From NCBI GenBank assembly GCA_036925085.1, contig JAUPFP010000026.1:3437058-3501057 (forward strand): a stretch of 64,000 nucleotides of DNA, in the 5' to 3' direction. The notes under the pieces are model-generated. The model saw nothing but the letters and a program-made list of their open reading frames with translations, was not told the origin of the DNA and ran no database searches. Shown here one piece after another: positions 1-12,100 of this stretch. Position 1 is the first letter of the stretch. The number at the start of each line of letters is the position of its first letter. The stretch is from Brachycybe producta. Lineage: Eukaryota > Arthropoda > Diplopoda > Playtdesmida > Andrognathidae. The position numbers and the translations under genes are program-made.

Positions 1-178
1 TAAAAGAAAATTAACTTTCCTTCATAATATGTTGCAAGAGGCGAAAAAAGCCCCAACCATATACACGACTAGCAAACTAGCCATTATGCATTAACAATGA
101 GTAGCATTTCATATACAGTAATTATAACGTTAACGTTGCTGTCTAATATAGTTTATCAAAACTTAATGAACGTTCTAG

Positions 179-3100
179 GTGATTACGCAAATGGACAGCT
201 TTGAAGTTGATTCAAATGGCACTTTAACTCACATTTGGCGTTCAAGAGAAGGTAGTGCCGACCGCATTATCAGCTTTCCTTCAACCACGTATGGAATTGA
301 TGCAAACAAAACCTTTGAGGTATGGTGGGGGGGTTTTTTTTGTGTGCGTTCTTCGTAATTTTGATTGTTTATACAGTTTAATATTATTTCCTAACAGTAT
401 TCAGGATTGGTTGTATTTACTGATGCCAATGTAACCAGGATACCAAGTAATTAATTTTCTGTTCTTACGAAGAAAAAAGTCACTTGTTGACGTCAATTAC
501 ATATTATTTGTTGAATTTTTTGCTTTTAGTTTTTTGTAATGCTGATTTTGGTCTCATGTCGTGCTTAAATGGGATGTGTTACAGTCGAAATAAGAGATGT
601 GATGGACAGTTTGACTGTGAAGATGGTTCTGATGAATCAGATTGTATGGATTGTCGAATTCTTGTTGTTTTTTATTGTGGTTCTCGTATAAACAATTTGT
701 ATACACTTATAGGTCCAACCAAGGATTATTTTGATTTAGCAAAATGGCGCGTTAACAGGCGGAATCGTTTTGAGCGACTTTATCAAAATTCATGGATTTG
801 GAAAGATTTTAACATTGGGTCAGTTTGTGGTTGGATAGTTTTATTTTTTAATTAAATTGAATGTAATCTTTTTTTATTCTTATTGCAGTCCTCATGGCCA
901 TTACATTTTTAACATCTCTGTTCCCGAAAGACCAGCCTATTGGGTGGTAAATTCATTCAGTATGAGCAAAACAAAAGGATTTGGTATTCTTTCTCAACCA
1001 TTGAGTGTAAGTTATCATTGCTTATACATTATGTTAGTAAATTTGCTATTGTTCGTTTGTGTCAGACTCATGGGAGGGAACAGTATACATTTCCCCAGAG
1101 AATTAAAAAAAAAATAATAATTTTACGACATAACAAAAAGTATCTAATTAATGATTATAATAGTTTTTTAAAAACATTTTTATAATATTCATTTTAATTT
1201 AGTAAGTCAGGGCATGTTCATCTCCAGATGTACAAATCCATCAGTCAACAATGAATCTGAATAGATGTAGTTTTTATTAATAAACAGTGAATTTATAACC
1301 CTAATTATCTATTCTATCTATCTATATCTAATATAATGTGCTAAGGGCTGACTCTGTATCTCTCCTTCACTTCCACCCTTTGTGCACAAATGTTCTTAGA
1401 AACTGCACACTCTAGAATTGTGAAAATTAACCTGTATACACATCTTTAGATGGGCTTCTTGGTAGTGTAAATTAGAATTTTCAATTTTCCTCTCGTTTAC
1501 CTCATTTTTTGTGAAAAATCATCAAATTTTACAAGAACCAATGAACATAGTGAAGATGGTAGCCAGGAAAGCTTGCTCTATTGCAGCACGCTTTTTTTCA
1601 AAGAATAAATTAACCCACGTGGGTTATGGTAGAGGTCACCTTTGATCTCACAATTTACATTGGTAGCAAAATTAGTTGTGTGTTTGGCAGAGAAGTGAGA
1701 GGCGCTTGGTTCGAGTCCTGGCTGGAGTTTTCGTGTATTCATTTGTTCAACGCAAGGCAGGCTTATACTAGGATCAAGAAAAGTATTTACTCGAAGTGTT
1801 CCCAATCTCTGAGATATTCTATTAGGCTATTACTGTGAACAGCCGTCGAAAGCGGGCTTTCGTTCTGGTAATTTTTTAAAGTGTTTTACCTATAATTTTT
1901 ATTGTTGAAATGGTTTTTAGTATGCTGGTGCTCGTCCATTTTACATGTCTTTGGAAATGCCCACCAAATGTATGCAGGGTGAACAAGTTGGAATAAGAGT
2001 GTCGCTATTCAGTTTTTGGAACAACAATCTTCAGGTATGTTCAAGCTCTTTACGACCGTTTTTGTCGTTTTTCTTTTTTTTTTACTTCACAATTTAAATG
2101 CATTTTAATTGTTAAACTTACACGAATTTATCTTCTTATTGTAATGTTCGTTAGATATAAAAGTTTTTATTGAGGTATACGTTTAGTTGTAAAGGGGGTT
2201 TCTCACTAGACTTGGTCATACAGTTATGTGAGTGAGTGTGTGTCATAACGAGTGTAAGGGTAGGTTTATACTTCAAACTTTGCTAAGATATGCAAGCTTT
2301 GAAGCTTCTAAAAATTAGCTCCCCAAAGCTTAGCTTGTTCATAAAAACATGTGGTCTTGCAAGGTTTACGATATTTTCTAACCTATAAAACGGATACACA
2401 AAACAATAGAACCCTTCCCCTTCTGGAAGAAAAAAAGGTGTGGACTTGTTCATCTCATTTGTGTATCCATTTTCTGATTGGTTCTTTGAATTGCTAAGCT
2501 TTAAAAAGTTGAACAGTTTCAAAGCTGGCTTCATCCTCAGGCTAAGGTAAAAACCTGAAGCTCTGACGTCATTTTTGAAGCTTCGCAGGCTGCTTTGCTG
2601 CTTAGCAAGGGAGTATAAACCAACTCTTAGGTAGGTTATAAACACAGTGGAAACTGTTTTAACTCGTATTTTTGGTCCAGTCTGATAGGAGAGGATAAGT
2701 TTTTCGTATAATTAAACTTGTTCTAGAATCCGTAATCTGCCTAAAATTATTTTGATAACGTGCGATAAAATTAAGGCCTGGTTTTTCAAGAGATAGTTTC
2801 TTTGTAAAAAATTTTTTTTTTCATACATGAGAAAGCACTTGTTTTTGGACGACATATTTATAACAAATTCTATGTTATCAAGAATTAGTTTTGTTTAAAA
2901 TGTAGAGTCAACATGTAAGTTAGCAACTAAGGCTGTGCCGATCACACTTTTTTTACCGAGCCAATACCGAACAAAAAAAATTGGCATGCCGATCGATTTA
3001 ACCGAGCCGATCATGCCGATTTTCACAGCCGATTTCTTGTTCAGAAAGTGTAGGCTGTACATACAGGCATATATGAGCTGGGAGAGGGCAATTGCCCCAC

Positions 3101-6100
3101 ACCCACCCCTCTTTCCAAAGGCTGCTTGCGTCGGCCAAGAGAGAAGCGGTTCGCACAAGAACGTATGGAAAAAGTTAAATTATTATTTTCAGTTTACAAA
3201 GCAATGGCAAGACAACAATTTTCTTTTAAAGATGAATTAGTAATAAAGTTGGTAATACATTGATCTTTCACTGCTGTCGTTTTATCAGGGAGCAGACCTA
3301 ATTGTGGAGTGTGTTAATGATCTGATATCGGTTAACATTTGCCGATTAGCAGTAAATCGGCAAAAATCGGTGCAGCCAGATTGGCTCGGTACAGCCTTAT
3401 TAGCAACAGTTATATTTAATACTGAAACTGCAACAGAAAAGTGTAGCTCATTCTTTGAATATGATGCCCCTTGTTTTATATCAGCAGTTAGCAGTTATGT
3501 TAATTTGATCAATTTCTTCGTAACTTTTAAAGGAGATTTGTGCTATGTTTGCAGGTTATCATTACATTAGCGAATTCTCCCGATTATAAATTTGTTCATG
3601 TTGGACCTGAAGGAGCTGTCTACTCGTACACAGCAGAGACCTCATCTGGAGAACATCAACATCTTATCTGGGTTAGTGTTTGTAATTTTTTTTTTTTTCA
3701 CATTCTAAAGTATTATTTGTTGAAAATGGTATGGTTTTTATGTAGTTATTCCCGTACCACACGGAAGTTGTATACGTTCCGATCGTTCCAACACGTTTAG
3801 GGGATATAAACGTTACCATTCAGGCTGTGACGAGTATTGGAAAGTATTCTGTCACGAGGCTCCTCAATGTCGATGTAAGTATATTTTAAAAGCGAACGTT
3901 TTTTTTTGTGTGTGTGATAAGTTGATAACTTCATTCAGTTTTCGTTGTTCGTTTTGATATTTCAAAATACAACCTCTCTGAAAATGTTTTGCAGTGTGTT
4001 GTATTTCATTACGCATTCAATAGCATGTAACGTATGTCACACCTAGAAATAATGTTTAAGAATGTTAATGGTGTGTAGCTTTCATTGCATGATTTGCTAT
4101 GGATAATTTCAATAGCCTGTAAATTTTTTTAATTTGTGCGAATTACAGACTAACCCTAAATTACGAACTTTCAAGAAACGAACAATTCCTATTTACAAAC
4201 ATTGCCTGGACACTTAAATCAAGACTTCCAATTCATTTAACAAATATAGGACTCCTGGCACTTACGAACATTTTCCGATATGCAAAGCATAAAAGAAGTA
4301 AATTCGACTTAAGAACCAATCAACATACAAACACATTTTAAGGAACTCATTTTGTTCATGAGTTAATAATAACTGGATTGATTTATCCTTTACGTTGTTG
4401 TGTTTATAAAAAATAACGGTTAGCTTGTCAGCAATGCGTTTGACCAGTTGTTTCCAAACTTTTTTTTGGTGATGCCAGAGTATTTTTTGCCTGAAGAAAT
4501 TGCGGCAGACCTATCAAAAATATATGGCACGCTAGTGTTCCCTTTGGAAAGCCCCGGTTTAATGCGTACGTACGTGTAATAGGAAAGTTTAGTTTATTTT
4601 AATTTTTAAATAGTTAAAATGTACTTGAAAATATTAAGTTATAATAACACATTCAATATGTTGGAATATTACAATTGTATCGCTATTCCAAAAAGAATAG
4701 ATACTCTCGATAAATTTATGTGTACAGTAAGTTCCCGATGTATGCGGTTGCATAGATATGCGCGGTTTGGTAACTTCCCTTTACAATCGCAACGTCACAT
4801 ACCAATTAGCTCTGTAAACGCAATAAAAATACATAGGATTTAATGGAATTCAATTTACGCTATTTTTCGACTTGCGTGGGAAATTCAAGAACGTATTGGC
4901 CGTTCAAACAGATGTTTTCGAAGCGTGCAATAATAAAAAGTTGATACAGTGGAGTCGTTTATTCTGTACATTGTGTTGCACACTTATTTGCTAAATTTGT
5001 GGATGTTTTTCATAAGTTTACTAATACTTTTGGCAACGTTTGTGTTTAGGCTGATGGTATTCCTCAGTATCGCCATGCATCTGTATTTCTCGACCTCAGT
5101 AATCACGCTTACATGATCAAGTTTTTGCATGTCAACTTAACCGAAACACCAATTGTGCCCTATCAGCAAGATAGGTACTATGTTTTTGGATCAAATCGTG
5201 CCTGGATAACAGTGTTTGGTTTGTTTTCTGACCAGCTTTCTGATTTTTATTGGTGAGAAGGGATGTTGTGGTTCACGTTGTTGTTTTGAACGATACAGGT
5301 GATGTTGTGGGACCGACATTTCCATATATGCCCATGAATGCCACAAATTTGTTGCGGCTGCCTTCAGGTGCCGGTGAAAATAATATGTTCAACTTTGCAA
5401 TGAACCTTCAAACTGTGAAGTACATGAGGATAACAAACCAAAGACGACTGGACCTTGATAAACAGGCATTTGTCCACTTAAACAAAGGTGCACTTCATAT
5501 TTATGATAATACGTTATGTGCTTCGTCTGCTAATCTGGTTGCTAATTGTGTTTTTTTTAGCTTATGCTCGACAACTGAGTTATCAGACCTCAGACGGTGC
5601 CTTTAAACCCTTTCGTTGGAACAGTATCCCAAGTGTTTGGTAAGATTGCTTTACTACTGTGTTTGTTTTTTACTTTCTCGTTTGTAACCTAATTTTTGTT
5701 TGTCTTGTTAGGCTGACGGCTTTTTGTGCACGCGTATTTCACGAGGCAAACTTCAATGAATGGGAGTTCTTTTTATACATTGATCCTAAAGTGATAACGG
5801 GCGCCATCGACTGGATGCTACGTTATCAGACGAGTTACGGCGCTTTTTACGAAACTACTCTGTACTCTTACGATCGCAAGATGAATTTGACTGTATGTTT
5901 AGAGATGCATGGGTTTTTTTGGCAGCGTCTTATTTTGTTGCTAATTTTTGAAATTTTTTTTCTTGATTTAGTCTGATCGACCAAATGATCCAGTTCGTTA
6001 TAGGAATATTTCTCTAACTGCACATGTGTTGATCACTTTGTTGCAAGTGAGGGATCTCCCAGGGGTAAGTTTTTTCTTTGCATCTAAGAAAGAAATATGG

Positions 6101-9100
6101 GGAATGTAAAATTGGCTTTGTTAAAAAGGATAGTCAACTATGCACAGTTCAGGTGACCTCTTGATAGGGATGTCTTGAGTTCTAGAACCAGACAAAGAGC
6201 ATACACTTCTATAATTGGAATACATAAGGATTGGTGTCCCTTGCTAAAAACGTCTCACTGATCAAAAATGAGGTTCATTGTAAAGAACCCGGCAATAGTG
6301 AGTAACTGCAACAAATCTTGTAATGTTCCAGCCCTTGAGGCGAAGCTGTGAGCTTTTTCACAATGCATCCTCGAGCCAGAATCGGAGATGTTAAGAAATT
6401 GTGGATGCTAGTTGGGTGCTGGAGTTTATAAGAAAGCCCTCCAGAATGGCTATACTACAGTGTGGTTTGCTAAGAGTTTGTTACGCTAATCCAACCACTG
6501 ATTGCGGAGAATCTACTGTAGTAATCTGCATTGTATTCATTGACATAAAGTCCACACTATATTACTATATTTGTCTATAATGATTTTTTTGTGCTAGACT
6601 TAAAGCATCATCAATGCACACTGAATTGCACTAAGTGTTTCGTACTAACAGCAAAACTACCTGGTATAAAATAGAAAAGGCACTAATCTAAACTTCAGCT
6701 TAATTGTTTTGTTTTTTTCTTTTTTTAACATATACATTATCATCGGCTTGCTATCAAAATCTTCTTAGTCGTAATTTTGAGATTTAGGGGTTTTTTGGTT
6801 ATTCATATTCATGAAACACTGACACAAACTTTTTCAGTTATAATCTAAATAAAACGTATTTTGTGTCTCCTGTAAAAACTTGTCAAATTGACTTAGATAC
6901 CATTACCTCCAGAAATCCTTTTTCAAAATATTGTCAAGACTTACGCAGTGATTGTCAAAACGATTTTTAAATTTTAAAATAAGTCAATAAAACCATAAAA
7001 AACTTAATGAAGTGACTTTTCATGAGTTACCAAACGACGCCATTTTAAATTTCTAAAAACGAAAGTCCCCCCCCCCCCCCTCCATATTTTTGTGGCAAAG
7101 GTTGTCACCTCGCATTTCCAGAATTCCTTAATCAAATACATGTATTCCCCCTATTCATATTCAACTCAATACAACCTTCCATGGTGGAGAATAATTCAAA
7201 TATTTAATCCATAGTACTTTGAAATGAAAGTAATGTGAGCTGGTGACAACACATCAGAATTCGAGTAGAGGAGTAGACTTTGGGGGGTTTTGTTGCCAAT
7301 GTCTGTTGTTTGGTGGCACATCTATCTGATAAAGTTCATTTACGTGAAGTCTGATTTTTAATTTTTTTAAATTAATGACTTATTTTGAATTTAAAAAATC
7401 GATTTGGGCATCGTTGAATAAATCTTTGACAATATTTTGACAAGAAATTTCTGAAGGTTTCTAAGAGTTTTGATAGTAAGTTGACAATATGGCACTTATA
7501 GAAATCCGAAGGATAAGAATTTTCAGTATATAATGTCCAGTAAAATGGACATGCCAGCGTCTGCAATGTTTAGGAGTTATAATTCCAGTCCTGACTGTAT
7601 TTCTTAGTTGTAATTGGGGCATGCCTTTTAAACGTCTTGTTTCCCCACAGGCTTTCATTTTTTAAGTTGGGCTATACAAAGCTTAATTTAAAATGGTATA
7701 GTTTCAAGAACAGTTTTGTTTTAGTTAATTTTAAAATTCAAATTGCAGGGTATTTAAAGGTCCAATTGACCCTTTCGCATGAAATAACTAGTAAACGCTA
7801 CATATTCGCATAATTGGCTACCTTTTTGTAAAAGAGCAGATCTGGAAAGGTTTTATTTTAAGTTATGGGGAAGACAATTTCAGAATTATGTTAGGTTTTC
7901 TTGATGAAATGTAACCATATGCTCGTATTTATATATATTTATTAATTCTGTGGTATATATGTGATTTCTTTGGTTTATTGTTTAGGATGTTGGTTCTCGT
8001 GCGGCTAATGCTCGTAATCAAGCTTTGTCTTACTTGGAGCGTATGCTCTCTATTGTTGGCGATTTTAAAGACCCATTTGAGTTGGCTATAACAGCGTATG
8101 CACTCACCTTGGCTGGAAGTCCATTTGGAGAGGAAGCATTTAACATGCTTAACAGTAAAGCCAGGGATGTTGGTAAGGAATCGTTACTTTTTGAATTAGC
8201 CCATAAAGTTTGTTATGGCTTCAGTGCATTTCACTGTAATTGAAGTTTTTGATAAATTGTTTTCATTAGTTTATAATGTGACTATTTGGAAGTTTGAAGG
8301 TTCTGTAAATCTAATGTTAGTTTCTAAACTTAACCGTTGATCGAGTGACATTAGCAGGAGAATTTCTAGTAAGGCTGTACCGAGCCGGTTATGCCAAACT
8401 GATTTTTGCCGATTTACTGCTAATCGGCAAAAATCGGATCGACGAACAAATGTTAACCGATTTCCGATCATTAACGCACTCAACAGTTAGGTTTGCTTCC
8501 CGATAAAACCGCAGCAGTGGAGGGTCAATCAATTTATTACCAACTTTAGCACTAAATTGTTGTTTTGCCATTGCTTTGTAAACTCGAAAATTATACTTTT
8601 AACTCTTTTAGGCTAAAAAATGTGTGTAAAAATATAAATTTTGAGCTTTCCCATTTTGCTCATATCTGTCTTGGTCTGAGAAGCTTTGGAGAGAGGAGGG
8701 GGGAGGGGCAATTGCCCTCCTCCAGTTCGTATGCCTGTGTGTACAGCCTACACTTTCTGCACCAGAAATCGGTTGTGAAACAAACTCCAGCAGCAAAAAT
8801 CGGTATGATCGGCTCGGTTAAATCGATCAGCATGCCAATTTTTTTGTGTGATCAGTTCGGTATCGGCTCGGTAAGAAAAAGTGTGATCGGTACAGCCCTA
8901 ATTTCTAGTCACTGTGCTGAGGTTTCCACTTGTAGTAACGTTTTTGCTCAAGCTAAGACAACTTTAAGCAAAGTTAGGTTTTTCAAATAATTGAAGATGG
9001 CGGCCACTATACTAACAATTCTTTAGTTTTTGTGCATAAATTTATATTTGCTATGCTAGAATAAAGGTGGCCATTAACTGCATCTTCCAAACAAGATTAA

Positions 9101-12100
9101 TATGGACCTATTTTGTTTTCATAATTAAAAATCTATGACAAAATATGTGTGTTTGTTTTTGTCTGAAATAAAATGTAACGTTCGGCAGTGGCAACGGAGG
9201 GATTTTGTTTTAGTCTCCTCCTAGGGTTATTTAATTATGATAACTATCTTAAACTGTTTGGAGTAACCTGGATACAGGCAAGAAATTGCGTTAATATCAG
9301 TTGCGAATATCGGTTATGCTATTTAATTTATATTGTTTACAATTATAAATGTCTATTGTGGTGTCTGTATAGACATTCTTAGACACTTTCAGAAGCTTTA
9401 AACTATTTTTTCTATTTTGTTTGATAAGATGGCATGATGTATTGGGGGCAGGAGCCAACTCCAGCTCCAAATTACGTTCGCCAAAGTGAACGGCAGTTTC
9501 TTCGTGCACGCTTGCCATTTAATTATGACGCCAGCAACATTGAGACGACGGCTTATGCTTTGTTGACGTATGTCGAAAGACAAGCTCTCCTGCAAGAGAA
9601 TATTGTCCAGTGGCTAAATTATCAGCGGCTTACGGACGGAGGGTGGGCTTCTACTCAGGTATGTATTTGTAGATTATTTTTGTGATGGACACTTTGCAAC
9701 TTGTTGTTAAATGATTATGAAAACTTTTCCGCAGGATACTTTGATTGCTATGCAAGCATTGATGGAGTTTACGATACGAAGTCGCATACGAGAAGTGACC
9801 GACCTCTCTGTTACGATTAAACCATCAGCTGCACCCGGCTTTGAAAAAACGTTTCCTGTTAAAGGGTCAAATATGGCTACGATGCAAAGGGTTCAGGTAA
9901 GAAGTTTTAGAAATATGGTACAGCCTAGTCACCAACATAGAGCCGATGCTAACGTAAAAATGAAGAAACCAGGTTGCATGGTTGTGGTTTGTAAATGTAT
10001 AGAACATTTAAAACTAACTTCAGTTTTAAAAGGTTCTGTAAATTTCAATTGATAGTTGTGTATATGGCTCGGAATTTTATGCATTATGAAGCTAATGTTT
10101 CTCGATCTTTGGCCCAAGGGTCAATGGTGAAGTAACGATGCAGTTTAGGTCAACCAAAAAATAGTTTTTTTTTTTTTCCAATTAAAAACACTGGTTAGAG
10201 TTGTCAGTCGTTTTGATTAGAAAAAGTATGTTAGCAGTTGCTCTAACGACAATGATTACTTCACAAATTGGCACCTTCGCTATAATTTGTGAAACATTTG
10301 TTTGATATTGCATAAAATACACCCCGAGCCATATTTATAAATGTAGTTTTGTGTGGGCCACATGACACAATTACGAGTGGGTGAGTGATCGGCGGTACAA
10401 CTTTAATGACTATTAAAGATTTAAAGTTGTACCGCCGATCACTTCGGTACCGCAGATGATACCCTGAGTGCCAACTTATCTTAGCGGATTTGATGAGGTT
10501 GTCCATACTCAAGCACGTGCAGTTTTTTCAGTGCAGTGCTCTCCAGCAGCATATTTTTATGCCATCAGCGAATGACTAACATTATTCGTACACTTTTATT
10601 TTGTGTAAATTGTATACTTGCTGTTTAGATTCCAAATGCTTGGGGTTCAGTTGATGTCTTAGCAAAGGGTGCCGGCATGGCTGTTGTTCAGTTATCGGTG
10701 CAGTACAATGTGGATGTCAAACGTTACCAGACATTGCCTCCCATTAGAGCTTTTTCTGTACTGCCAACGGCCCAATTTACTGGAAGGAATTCATCACACA
10801 TTATAATTCGATCGTGTCAAAAGTGAGTGAAAAACAAATGTTTTACTTAAGCCTGTTTTTTTTTTATTAATATTATCTATTTTGTTTGTTATGCATTCGT
10901 TTTCAGGTGGACTTTAACTAATGAAAGCGTAGTTTCGGGAATGGCGATTCTTGAACTAGATGTGCCTACGGGTTATATTGTTCAGCAACAAGATTTGGAT
11001 GCTTACGTTCTTGCACGGAAAGCGCGTAATTTGAAGAGGGCAAGGTTTTTTGAGAGGAAGCTTTACTACTACTTTGATTTCGTACGTATGATGTTTATTA
11101 AGAGCTAAGACACTCATTCGTGCCCGTGCTGCATGACGCTATAGACGCTTTGTTAAGACCCTAGACACTCCAGTTTACACGTGTAGCGTGACTTCATAGA
11201 CGCTATGTTAATTGGAATTTGATGTGTCAAAACATGCTTTTGATTCTAGCCGCTTTAGTGCCTTTAAGTTGAGATTTTTAACGATAATTAATGATGTAAT
11301 CTCTTCTTGGGTGCTGTGGCCCTGTATTAACATGAGTTTTTTTTAAACATTTTATGGGAGTTTTTATTTTATACAATTTTGAATTATGCTAATTTGCCTA
11401 ACCCATGGTTAAGACCATTGACCCTAAATAAGTCCTTTCGGTTCTTTAAAATCATCTTTCAGCTTTAAGAAAAATTGGGTGTATTTCTAATATGTCCTGT
11501 GGGTAAATTAATAAAGTTTCAAATTGCTGTTTGGTTGCTAGAAACCATTTGAGCAACTTTGGAACTGCAAAATTGATTGTTTTTCATGGCATATGAAACT
11601 AGACTATTTAGGCTCTTAATAAAAATTTGACGGCCATAACATAGTTGCGCGACTCTTTAACAGTAAAACTGACTGAAAAACAATCTTAAAATTTATGCTT
11701 GAACTTCTCACACTATAGTAGGAATGTCGGATTCTGATTAGTCGTATAAATTATTTGTATATAAACGATTTGAATTTTTTTCTCTGAAACATATTTGTCT
11801 CTAGTTTGGCCTTGTTTCCACTGGGGTGAAAATTTCAACTTTTTGAAAATTTCAACTGGTGAAAAATAGAACGCACGTGGCTCCCGCCCACGTTTGTTCA
11901 ATTTTTCACCAGTTTAAATTTTTGAAAAAGTTCAAATTTTCACCCCAATAGAAACAAGGCCTTACGGTTGATACTTATTTACATAAGTTATAAACGTATT
12001 CTTAGCACATTTCTGTTTCAGTTTCTTACAAATTAAGCCTCAAATGTCAGCAGGACGGCACACAAAAGACAATTCTTGAAACGATTTGAAAATTGTAAGA

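Noticed and set aside
484-855. Single 123-aa ORF containing an LDLa module
   Set aside because: It reads through an intron. Splicing 643/713 restores the last LDLa cysteine and the following macroglobulin sequence, so it is part of Mcr and not a separate small protein.
1690-1740. tRNA gene
   Set aside because: There is a good B-box-like word but no matching acceptor stem or anticodon arm, and the sequence recurs with changes at 23.8 kb. More likely a repeat.
5250-5606. 118-aa ORF at the thioester region taken as an exon from its ATG
   Set aside because: Its first ~17 codons are intron. The acceptor at 5297-5298 gives the correct phase with the exon ending at 5218, and its 3' part runs past a GT donor at 5488 into the next intron.
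8025-8243. Independent 72-aa ORF
   Set aside because: It is the Mcr exon 7986-8172 read from an internal Met and past its donor.
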